Shown piece after piece: positions 56,731 through 64,000 of a stretch of 64,000 bases of DNA (position 1 is its first letter; every line of letters begins with the position of its first letter). This DNA is from JAWKUK01 sp041398605 (GTDB lineage: Bacteria > Planctomycetota > UBA1135 > GCA-002686595). Position numbers and translations under genes: made by a program. Below the pieces are notes generated by a model, which saw only the letters and a program-made list of their open reading frames with translations, made no database searches and was not told the origin of the DNA. Location: contig JAWKUK010000008.1 in NCBI GenBank assembly GCA_041398605.1, positions 248,001 to 312,000 of the forward strand. Direction: 5' to 3'.

Positions 56731-59106
56731 ATGAACCTCGGCTTCCAAGCGCGCGCCCTGGCCCTGTCCTCGCTGCTCAGTATGACGCAGGCACCCGCGC
56801 AGGTACCCGCGCAGGCACCCGGTCCAGTGACCTCTGGAGAGGCCACCCCGACGCTGGACCGCACCCGAGGCGTCCAGCGCATCGACCTGACGACCGGAGC
56901 GGACGGCCGCCCGCAGCGCTGGACCGCGTCGAACCCAGAGTCCTGGACCCTGACCACGCCGGGGCGGCTCCCGATCCTGGCGCTCGAGGCCACCGAGGAC
57001 CACTACGCGCCCCCCGTCCGGTCGCCCCACCGCATCGCGCTGGCCGACGGGGCGACGTTCGGCGACTTCCGCCTGACCGTCGAGGCCCAGCAGACGAGCC
57101 GCGAGTACGGCCACCGTGACCTGTGCGTGGTCTTCGGCTTCCAAGCGCCCGACCGCTTCTACTACACCCACTTCGCGACGACGCCGGACCAGAACGCCTG
57201 CAACGTCTTCCTCGTCGACGGGGCGCCGCGGCGGCCGCTGGCGCCGATCCCGGCCCGCGGCGTCGACTGGGGCGCGACCCGCGGTGAGGGCGCCGAGCCG
57301 CCGTGGCGCAGGCTCACCGTCGAGCGCCAAGGGGACCTCGTGCGCGCTTGGTTCGAGGGCGAGCTCATCCTCGAGGCGCGCGACACGACCCTCGGCGCCG
57401 GGCTCGTCGGGCTCGGCTCGTTCGACGACTCGGGGCGCTTCCGGAACCTCGTCGTGACGGGCACCCCCGGCCCCCCGTCGACGTCGCCGTTCCCTGCCAT
57501 CGCAGCGCGCGCGACGCTGGAGCCGGCCGCAGCCTGGCCGGCAGGCGCGGGGCCGCGCGGCGATTGGAGCTCGACGGGCCCGTCCGCGCCGCTCACGTTC
57601 AACGCAAACACGGGCGAGAACGTCCTGTGGCGCGCGCCGATGCCGGCGACAGGACAGGGCGGCATCGCCGTGCACAGCGGCCGCGTCTTCGTCGCGACGA
57701 TGCGCCCTTGGGACCCGCGCGAAGCGCTCTCGGCCGAGGACGCCGCGCGCTTCCAGCACGCGACCGAGGGCCGCTCGATCGTCGGCAAGCACATCCTCGC
57801 GCGGTGCCACGACGCGGACACCGGCGCGCTCCTGTGGGAGCGCGAGCTCTCGGGCGAAGTGCCGGCGATCCATTCGTACCCGTTCTCGGACGCGACGAGC
57901 GCCTCGCCCGTCACCGATGGGACGCACGTCTGGTTCACGAACGCCGCCGGTCGCGTCGTGTGCTTCACGCTGGAGGGCGAGGTCGTGTGGGAGCGGACCT
58001 ATACCCCCGCCTTCGACGGCCCGTTCAACAAGCAGTTCGAGCCGTTCCTGGTTCAGGACGGCGCGCGCGCGGTGTTCGTCCATATGGAGCCCTTCCCCGC
58101 GCCGGGCGCGGACCCCGAGGCGCTCGTCGGGCGCTGGCACCACCTCGTCGGGCTCGACGCCGCGACAGGTGAGCTCCTTTGGCGCAGCGCCGACGCGCTG
58201 ACCCAGTACAACGCGCCGACGCTCGTCGCGACCGACGATGGCATGTGCGCGTTGATCGGGCGCGGCGGGCCCCACGACGTCCCCGAGCGCCCGGTCGGCG
58301 CCTCGCTCGTGCGCTTGAACGGCGCGCGCGCTGGGACGAGCGTGTGGCGCTACGAGGACCCACGCGGCAACCACGAAGCCGCGCTGCACGTCATGACGCA
58401 CGACGAGCGCTACGCCTATTGGGTCCTGCGCGACCCGGCCAGCGCGATCGTCGCGTTGGACCTGGCGACGGGCGCTGAGGTCGCGACGGTCTCGCTGGGC
58501 AGCGGCGTGACACAGACGACGTTCGACGGGGCCGCAGGTGTCTGGCGCACCGCGCAGGACGTCACCCTCGACCGCGGCGTCTTCCCGGCGCGCTACAGCG
58601 CGCACGCGGCGAACGGCTGGGTCTACTTCCAGTGCTACGACACCGCGTTCGGGCGCGCCACCCTGGCGCCCTCGTTCTCGTTCGGGCGCGCGGACGTCGT
58701 CCATGGTCGCGTGGAGTATCTCGAGGTGCCGACCGACGTCACGCGCGACGAGCGCGGCGCCGCGCGCTTCGTCTGGCGCGCGCCCCGCGCGGCGCGCGCG
58801 CTCGATCGGAACGGCGTCGAGGTCACGGGCGACGAGCGCTCGCGCTGGAGCGGCTGGGACTGGGTCTTCAACGGCGCGCCGACACGCGTGAACGACCGGC
58901 TCTCGTACACGCTCGCCAACGGGCTCGTGTACACCTTCGACGCGCGCGCTGCGGCGTTCAACGGCGACGCGCTGCTCGCCGTGAACGAGCTCGGACCCGC
59001 GGGCGGAGTCTGGACGGCAAACTCGCTGACCTATGCCAACGGCAGGCTCTACCACCGAACGAGCGCTGAGCTGCTCTGCTTCGCGCTGACGCCCGGGAGA
59101 GAGTGA
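56731..59106 (+). CDS. Exported PQQ-type beta-propeller protein with N-terminal lectin-like domain
   Basis: 791 residues from ATG 56731. The signal (MNLGFQARALALSSLLSMTQ) is followed by a PAQ-rich stretch encoded by three 12-bp repeats (56787-56822). Residues about 60-250 resemble a concanavalin-like/DUF1080 sandwich: 'FGDFRLTVEAQQTSREYGHR', 'RFYYTHFATTPDQNACNVFL' and 'GLVGLGSFDDSGRFRNLVV'. Residues about 300-790 are PQQ/WD-like propeller blades: 'DADTGALLWERELSGEVPAI', 'VVCFTLEGEVVWERTYTPA', 'LVGLDAATGELLWRSADAL' and 'IVALDLATGAEVATVSLG'. No quinoprotein dehydrogenase heme or PQQ-binding residues can be assigned. Probably an extracellular binding protein. Confidence 0.83.
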   Translation: MNLGFQARALALSSLLSMTQAPAQVPAQAPGPVTSGEATPTLDRTRGVQRIDLTTGADGRPQRWTASNPESWTLTTPGRLPILALEATEDHYAPPVRSPHRIALADGATFGDFRLTVEAQQTSREYGHRDLCVVFGFQAPDRFYYTHFATTPDQNACNVFLVDGAPRRPLAPIPARGVDWGATRGEGAEPPWRRLTVERQGDLVRAWFEGELILEARDTTLGAGLVGLGSFDDSGRFRNLVVTGTPGPPSTSPFPAIAARATLEPAAAWPAGAGPRGDWSSTGPSAPLTFNANTGENVLWRAPMPATGQGGIAVHSGRVFVATMRPWDPREALSAEDAARFQHATEGRSIVGKHILARCHDADTGALLWERELSGEVPAIHSYPFSDATSASPVTDGTHVWFTNAAGRVVCFTLEGEVVWERTYTPAFDGPFNKQFEPFLVQDGARAVFVHMEPFPAPGADPEALVGRWHHLVGLDAATGELLWRSADALTQYNAPTLVATDDGMCALIGRGGPHDVPERPVGASLVRLNGARAGTSVWRYEDPRGNHEAALHVMTHDERYAYWVLRDPASAIVALDLATGAEVATVSLGSGVTQTTFDGAAGVWRTAQDVTLDRGVFPARYSAHAANGWVYFQCYDTAFGRATLAPSFSFGRADVVHGRVEYLEVPTDVTRDERGAARFVWRAPRAARALDRNGVEVTGDERSRWSGWDWVFNGAPTRVNDRLSYTLANGLVYTFDARAAAFNGDALLAVNELGPAGGVWTANSLTYANGRLYHRTSAELLCFALTPGRE

Positions 59107-59107
59107 A

Positions 59108-59128
59108 GGCCGCGCAGCGGTCGCGGCC
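59108..59128 (+). terminator. Hairpin after the propeller gene
   Basis: GGCCGCG (59108-59114) pairs with CGCGGCC (59122-59128), loop 7 nt, starting 2 bp past the stop. No U tract. Confidence 0.45.
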
Positions 59129-59287
59129 CTGGCGGCGAATTCGAGCGTTCGGTCCGAGCGCTCATCTCGCTGTCATGATCAGAGCAGCTGCCCCGCTGCT
59201 CGCCCCAGCGAGCGCGCTGCCGCGACTCACACGCTCGCCGCCTTTCCCCTGTCGCGTACGCTTCGGGGTTCGCCCCGGACTTTCACT

Positions 59288-59872
59288 ATGCTGCGCACCC
59301 TCGCTGCCGTGTCCCTTGGCCTCGCCACGTTGTCCCTCGCACGCTCGGTCCACGCCGATGGCACCAACGCCGGGATCGACCACGCCCCCGGCGTGGCAGG
59401 CTGGGTCCCCGCGACCCCGAAGGACGGCGTCTTCAGCGATCCCGCGATCGGCAGCCCCGTGTGCGAAGATCGGATCACGCTGAGCCCGGTGCTGATGTAC
59501 TCGTCAGCGGGCGGCACCCTCTTGGGGCTGCAGATGGACCAGGTCACGGTGTACTCGAGCGGCTTGGTGCTGCTCGCCAGCGCGGAGAGCCACTCCGGCT
59601 CGATGAGCGCGCGCATGGCGCAGGTGTCGCCGCTCGAGGTCCTGCGGCTCGGACGTGAGCTCGCGCGGCTCGGTGCGAGCTCCATGTGCGACCAGATCTA
59701 CGACGTGAGCGATGTCCCGCTGAAGACGATCTCGGTCGCGAGCGCGATCGGCCCCGACGTGCGGCTGCACAGCTTCAGCTACTGGCTCGCGACGGACCAA
59801 CATGCGATCGTGGAGTCCGCGATCGAGCAGTGGATGCTCGACAACGGCCTCATCGGGAGCACCCGCGAGTGA
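59288..59872 (+). CDS. Secreted hypothetical protein
   Basis: 194 residues from ATG 59288 with a signal peptide ending near SVHA. Two Cys (about 58 and 138, 'GSPVCEDR' and 'SSMCDQIYDVSD') could form a disulfide. A Gly/Ser-rich beta pattern ('LMYSSAGGTLLGLQMDQVTV') leads into a helix ('PLEVLRLGRELARLGASSMC'). Not recognised as any family. It is followed by a strong bidirectional terminator before the convergent FG-GAP gene. Confidence 0.6.
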   Translation: MLRTLAAVSLGLATLSLARSVHADGTNAGIDHAPGVAGWVPATPKDGVFSDPAIGSPVCEDRITLSPVLMYSSAGGTLLGLQMDQVTVYSSGLVLLASAESHSGSMSARMAQVSPLEVLRLGRELARLGASSMCDQIYDVSDVPLKTISVASAIGPDVRLHSFSYWLATDQHAIVESAIEQWMLDNGLIGSTRE

Positions 59873-59894
59873 CTTGATGGACCGCCGATGAGCA

Positions 59895-59932
59895 AGCCCG
59901 AGGGGAGCGCCACATGACGCTCCCCTCGGGCT
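59895..59932. terminator. Bidirectional terminator between convergent genes
   Basis: A perfect 15-bp stem, 59895-59909 with 59918-59932, and an 8-nt loop. It is centred between the stops at 59872 (+) and 60003 (-), so it can serve both transcripts. Neither strand has a U tract. Confidence 0.75.
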
Positions 59933-60002
59933 CCGCGGCTGCCTTCACCGGCGCAATGTGCGCTGCTGGCGGCGTGCGCCCAGCGCTCACGTCAGCGACG
60001 AG

Positions 60003-61673
60003 TCACTGGAACACGACGGTCACGGCCTCGGAGAAGTTAGAGGTGGTCGTCGGGTTCGCGTCACGGTGCCACGCCTGGAACGTCCACGTCTCGCCCGCCT
60101 GCACCGCGCTCAGAGGCGACGGCATGTTGGCCAGGTCGATGTCGGTGAACAGCAAGCCCGCTGTGCCGGAGTTGCCCGCCTGCGCGAAGAAGCGGCCGAT
60201 CGTGCCGCCGAGACACAACGTCCCCTGGCTGTTCGGCGGCGTCACGCCCCCTTGGGTCGTCTGGCTGGCCACCAAGTAACCGAGCGCAAACGCCGGCAGG
60301 TTGGACGCGCGCACGTGCAGGTGATCCGACCCGAGCACGCTCGTCCCGAAGACCTGGAGCCGCGCCGGCACGCCGGTGCTATTCGGGGTGACAGGGCACG
60401 TCGTTGTCGCGCCGATCACGCTCAATGAAGTGATCACGCGCACGAGGCCGCGGATCTGATTCGTGCCGTAGTCGAACTCGGCGTCGAACAGGAGCTCCGG
60501 TCGGCCGTCTCCGTCGATGTCACCCGTCTGAACGAGCCCGCCGCCGGCGGCGGCGCTCAGCGCGCCATCGACGCGATAGAGCAGCGCGCCCGTCCCGCTG
60601 AAGAGGAAGAGCTGCGCGTTCTGCGTCGGAGCGGCGTTCCAGGAGTAGCCATAGGACGCCACTGCGAACTCCCCGCGACCGTCTCCATCGAGGTCCGGCA
60701 ACGCCTCGCATGCGACACCGAAGCTCGTGGATTGGAGCTGCGCAGCGTCGTAGTGGAAGAGCTGCTGCCCGGTCGCTCCGGAGTAGACATTGGCGCTGCC
60801 GCTGTAGCTGCCCTGGATTGTGATGATCAGCGCGCTCACGACGAGGTCGTTGGTCCCGTCACCGTCGATGTCCGAGTCCGCATCCACAGTACCGAAGAAG
60901 TCGAGCCCCGAGCTGATGCCGCGGATGACGGTCCCATCGAGTCCGGACCTGGTCTGCACACGCGAGCCGAACTGGGTGATCACTGCGAAGTCCGGGGTGC
61001 CATCAGCGTTCTGGTCGCCAGCAAAGGACAAGGATGACCCGAGCCGAGCGCCCGGCGCGCCGAGCTGCGAGGCGAGCAGGCTGCCGTCGAGGCCCGAGAC
61101 GACGTGGACCGCGCCGTCCATGTTGAAGTTGGCGTCGTACGCCGACACGACGAAGTCCTGGTGCCCGTCTCCGTTCACGTCACCCAAGCGGCACATCGCG
61201 GCCCCGAAGGCCTGGTTGGAGGCGGTGCCCTCGACGCTCAGGAGCTCCAGCCCAGTGGCGCCGGAGAACACGCGAACACGCCCTGCATTGAAGAACCCAT
61301 TGTCGAACTCCAGCGCCGAAGCGCCGAGGTCGTCGATGCCATCACCGTCGACATCACCCAGCCCCTTGACAACTGTCCCCAGCTGCTCTTGGCCGACCCC
61401 CGGGTGCACCCGAAGGACCGAGCCATCGAGGCCCGAGAAGACGCGGACGACGCCGGTCCCTAGGCCGAAGGTGTAATCCCGCGGGTACCCGATCGCGTAG
61501 TCACCGACGCCATCGGCGTTCACGTCACCGACCCCGTCCATCCCGCGCGCGATCGCCAGGCCCGAATAGAACGTGTCATGGGTCCTGAGCACGACCTGCG
61601 CGTGCGCCGTCGAGCAGAAGCCCGCGAGCGTGAGGAGGACAAGGGACACATGGAACGGCGGGCGTGTGCGCAT
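60003..61673 (-). CDS. Secreted FG-GAP (integrin-alpha-like) repeat protein with shared C-terminal module
   Basis: 556 residues from ATG 61671-61673; signal peptide ending FCSTAHAQ. Seven FG-GAP-like blades with Asp loops, e.g. 'DVNADGVGDYAIGYP', 'DVDGDGIDDLGASAL', 'DIDGDGTNDLVVSAL' and 'DLDGDGRGEFAVASY', each followed by a 'VRVFSG' type strand. Seven blades make one complete propeller. The last ~125 residues are the shared module ('GTLCLGGTIGRFF', 'ETWTFQAWHRD', 'TSNFSEAVTVVFQ'). Probably surface or secreted. It follows another module-bearing gene on the same strand. Confidence 0.87.
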   Translation of the reverse strand: MRTRPPFHVSLVLLTLAGFCSTAHAQVVLRTHDTFYSGLAIARGMDGVGDVNADGVGDYAIGYPRDYTFGLGTGVVRVFSGLDGSVLRVHPGVGQEQLGTVVKGLGDVDGDGIDDLGASALEFDNGFFNAGRVRVFSGATGLELLSVEGTASNQAFGAAMCRLGDVNGDGHQDFVVSAYDANFNMDGAVHVVSGLDGSLLASQLGAPGARLGSSLSFAGDQNADGTPDFAVITQFGSRVQTRSGLDGTVIRGISSGLDFFGTVDADSDIDGDGTNDLVVSALIITIQGSYSGSANVYSGATGQQLFHYDAAQLQSTSFGVACEALPDLDGDGRGEFAVASYGYSWNAAPTQNAQLFLFSGTGALLYRVDGALSAAAGGGLVQTGDIDGDGRPELLFDAEFDYGTNQIRGLVRVITSLSVIGATTTCPVTPNSTGVPARLQVFGTSVLGSDHLHVRASNLPAFALGYLVASQTTQGGVTPPNSQGTLCLGGTIGRFFAQAGNSGTAGLLFTDIDLANMPSPLSAVQAGETWTFQAWHRDANPTTTSNFSEAVTVVFQ

Positions 61674-61873
61674 CGAATCAAAATGAAGGTGAGAGGTGGA
61701 CGGTCCAGGGTACAGGGCGGCTCGCGACCATGCGTGCGGCGCAGAAAAGCCAGAAACGCCTCTGCCCTCACGAAGGCGCCCCCCTGGGTGGGCTGCCTCA
61801 CGTGAGCACGGCTCGGCACGCGCCATTCCCGCGCGGTGCCCAGAGCGAACGCTGCGAGTCATCCAAGACCCAT

Positions 61874-62917
61874 TCAGGGGCCGATCATCGCCGTCACGAC
61901 GTCCGTAAAGGACCATTGCGAACTCAATGGGGCGCTGTCCCGGTACCCCGCCTGGAACGAGAGGGACAGCCCGGCAGCCACGCCCGCCGAGGCAAACGCC
62001 GGCGCGCCGAGGTCGACCTGGAACGTTTGGCTGCTCCCGCCCCAGGAGCTTGTCGCGCAGCGCGTGACGGGCCGGCTGAGGCACAGCCTCCCGAATCCAA
62101 CCGGAGTCGCAGGTCCAAGCGGGCCGTAGAAGACCACGCCAAACGAGGCCTGCGGGACCCCGAACAGCAGCCACTGCTGCGGCGGCGCGCTGATCCTGAG
62201 CGGCGGGCCCTCGATGCGTGCCCCGCCGAGGTACCCGAGCGCATTCGTCGGCTGAGGGCAGGAGTGCGCCGGATACGGCACATCCCAGAGCTCGACATCG
62301 TCGACCCAGAGGTCGATGCTGCCTGCTTGGACGGGATACGGAGACTGGAACTGCAGCGAGGCGACGGTAAGGAAGCGGGCAGCGTTGGAGTGGAGGTCGA
62401 CCGCGACCGCTGCGCCGTTCATCGTGATCGTCGCGCCCCGGTCGGGGAAGACATCGATGGCCAAGGCGAGCGGTACGCCTGGAGACCAGGTCGCCCCGAG
62501 CTGGGTGATCAAGAGCCCCGGGAGTCCGACGTTGCCGTTGATCGCCGTAATCGTCCCCGAAGGATCGAACCTCAGCGTCATGGACTGCGACCCGAGCGCG
62601 TCGGCGAGCATGAGGTCAAAGGGCACGCTCGCAAACGCCGGCAACAGGGTGAGGCCTGCTCGCCCCCGATGGGATCCGAGGCTCATGCCGAACATCGTGC
62701 CGTTCACGGGATTCGGCGCGCCGCGGTAGTGCAGCGCGTGGCCACCGAGCACGGAGGACGCATCGACCGCGGCGCTCGGGGTGGTCGAGCTGTTCCAAGG
62801 TGCGGGCAGGACGCCGAGCGGTTGCGACTCGAAGCTCTCTTGATACACGACCTGTGCGTGGGCCGTGGAGAGCGCGACGAGCGCTGCGAGGACCTTGATG
62901 GGCAGGATGGTCGGCAT
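61874..62917 (-). CDS. Secreted protein with shared C-terminal module
   Basis: 347 residues from ATG 62915-62917; signal peptide ending STAHAQ, nearly the same as the next gene's. The N-terminal ~200 residues are beta-rich and lectin-like ('YQESFESQPLGVLPAPWNS', 'VDLHSNAARFLTVASLQFQS', 'IDLWVDDVELW'), as in concanavalin-fold proteins. The last ~125 residues carry the shared module ('FGRLCLSRPVTRC', 'LSLSFQAGYRD', 'QWSFTDVVTAM'). Function is probably extracellular binding. The pair 60003/61874 shares signal and tail but not its middle. Confidence 0.78.
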   Translation of the reverse strand: MPTILPIKVLAALVALSTAHAQVVYQESFESQPLGVLPAPWNSSTTPSAAVDASSVLGGHALHYRGAPNPVNGTMFGMSLGSHRGRAGLTLLPAFASVPFDLMLADALGSQSMTLRFDPSGTITAINGNVGLPGLLITQLGATWSPGVPLALAIDVFPDRGATITMNGAAVAVDLHSNAARFLTVASLQFQSPYPVQAGSIDLWVDDVELWDVPYPAHSCPQPTNALGYLGGARIEGPPLRISAPPQQWLLFGVPQASFGVVFYGPLGPATPVGFGRLCLSRPVTRCATSSWGGSSQTFQVDLGAPAFASAGVAAGLSLSFQAGYRDSAPLSSQWSFTDVVTAMIGP

Positions 62918-63015
62918 GGCGACCTAGAGGACGCATTGTTCGGGCCGTTTGGTTCCCGGCATGCGGAGAATCGATACAGGGCCTCGACGTGACAGGAGCC
63001 GGGCGCCCCTCGGAT

Positions 63016-64000
63016 TCACTTCACAGCAGCCGCTGCCGACAAGCGCACGGTCTCGCTCCCTTGGGGGGCGCCACGGACCTGGACACGATTGGCCTCCTGG
63101 CCGACCCACGACACCGTCAAATCAGCCGCGGCCGGGGCGAGCAAGGTCGCGCGGCCTTGGCGGTCGAGCGTGACCTCGCGGCGGAAGACCAGCGCCTCGA
63201 CGGACCCAGCCTCTGGGGCCTTGCCGTTCGGCAGCGCCGAGGCGTAGTCCTTCCCAAAGGTGCCCTCGACCAAGACCACGCCGCCTGCCGCGGGCTCGGC
63301 GCCGCGCTTGGCAAGGACCTCGAGCTCGAAGGCCAGCGGCTGGAGCATCAATGAATCGCCGCCACGCGCGACAAAGAAGGGCGCTGAGTAGCGACCGCGC
63401 GCGCAGGGGTGCTCCACGGACCAGTAGTAGCCCTCGCCGACGAAGGGCGCAAATCCCGTGGGCCGGGTCGTGTTCAACGTTTGCTGTTGCCACGCGTACT
63501 CGAGCGCGAGACCGTCCACTTTGGTCGTTTTCCCGCCAGGCTCCATCAGAGCGCCGAACGTGCGGTCGTTCTTGTGGCTCCTCGGCACCTCGACCCACAT
63601 GAGCGCGGGCGCGTCGCCGTCGACGCCTGGCTCGGAGAGCGCGCCGCCACCCTCGACCAAGCGCTGGAACTCCGGCGCGCTGAGGCGCACCACGAGGTCT
63701 TTGGGGAGCAATCGAGTCGCCTCTCTCTTCAGCACCTCGACCGCGACCGTGCGGTAAGACGGAGGCTTCGGCGCTACGACTGAGAGCTCGCCGCCCTGGT
63801 GCTGTTCTTCGGCTTCGAACAGCACGAAGCTCGTCACGCTCTGGCTCGACAGCCAGGCGACGGCGAAGCGGCCCGGACACGGCACTCGCAGCTCGAATGC
63901 ATCGCGCGCGCTGGAGCGGTCGAGCAGAGGCAGGGGCACGATCGGCTCGTCCCCCGACGCCGACACCAACACCACTTCCTCGAAGCTGCCCCGCTTGCCC
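63016..64000 (-). CDS. Protein of unknown function, truncated at the right window edge
   Basis: At least 328 residues; the frame is still open at base 64000 (GKRGSFEEVVLVSASGDEP...), so the true start is outside. Beta-rich, with no visible TM in the part seen. 'RREVTLDRQGRATLLAPAAA' and 'PAAGGVVLVEGTFGKDYASA' look like carboxypeptidase-regulatory-like or Ig-like strands, similar in style to the outer part of the sigma fusion at 25297. It could be the extracytoplasmic end of a comparable protein. Gene 61874 follows it 98 bp downstream on the same strand. Confidence 0.6.
   Translation of the reverse strand, partial: GKRGSFEEVVLVSASGDEPIVPLPLLDRSSARDAFELRVPCPGRFAVAWLSSQSVTSFVLFEAEEQHQGGELSVVAPKPPSYRTVAVEVLKREATRLLPKDLVVRLSAPEFQRLVEGGGALSEPGVDGDAPALMWVEVPRSHKNDRTFGALMEPGGKTTKVDGLALEYAWQQQTLNTTRPTGFAPFVGEGYYWSVEHPCARGRYSAPFFVARGGDSLMLQPLAFELEVLAKRGAEPAAGGVVLVEGTFGKDYASALPNGKAPEAGSVEALVFRREVTLDRQGRATLLAPAAADLTVSWVGQEANRVQVRGAPQGSETVRLSAAAAVK

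Noticed and set aside
56680..59055. 791-residue open frame on the - strand
   Set aside because: Antisense to the PQQ-type propeller gene; no signal, no motifs, shadow composition.

Overview
The window is very GC-rich (about 70 % by eye) and densely coded on both strands. It has the gene content of a marine-type Planctomycetota chromosome: a DUF1800/DUF1501 pair, two FGly-type sulfatases, a GH29 fucosidase, a Ser/Thr kinase fused to an FGE-like domain, an ECF sigma factor fused to a membrane and extracytoplasmic region, and large secreted VCBS/FG-GAP and beta-helix proteins sharing one C-terminal module. The phylum is inferred from gene content only. I saw no rRNA, tRNA, CRISPR array, transposase or prophage gene.

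Layout. 1-9.5 kb: a DPP-IV-like peptidase cut by the window edge, secreted unknowns, a 1044-residue four-repeat beta-helix protein, PilT and a HEAT-repeat gene with a one-base frameshift. 9.5-12.8 kb: a minus-strand operon (ABC ATPase, FtsX-like permease, His-rich lipoprotein, DUF3299 lipoprotein) that resembles a Zrg-type zinc uptake system. 13-29.7 kb: a LOG protein, an M1 peptidase, a sulfatase, an SGNH protein, GH29, DUF1800/DUF1501, transaldolase, the sigma fusion and a GT-C-like membrane protein. 29.8-35.2 kb: a VCBS protein, an unusual conserved protein with a macro-domain-like motif, and an outer-membrane barrel.

35.2-39 kb: a gene-free stretch with a 171-bp, 57-base-pair hairpin element, followed by a tight operon of TusA-like, DsrE-like, TusA-OsmC and MetE-like genes. 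This reads as a sulfur-relay and methionine module. 40.7-47.3 kb: an SLC13 permease, the kinase/FGE-like fusion and a sulfatase on one strand. 47.4-53.8 kb: radical SAM, a MIP18/SufT-like protein, a TPR protein, ATP-PEPCK, a sugar epimerase and a GNAT enzyme.

53.8-54.6 kb: a gene-poor stretch with three same-strand terminator-like hairpins spaced about 205-220 bp, each preceded by a related sequence box. It looks like a tandem small-RNA array. 54.6-64 kb: LpoB and its partner lipoprotein, a PQQ-type propeller, secreted unknowns, two more proteins with the shared C-terminal module, and a truncated gene at the right edge.

The least explained items are the 171-bp hairpin element, the tandem terminator/small-RNA array, the sulfur-relay/MetE operon and the shared C-terminal module. 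Many genes here end in strong hairpins without a long U tract.
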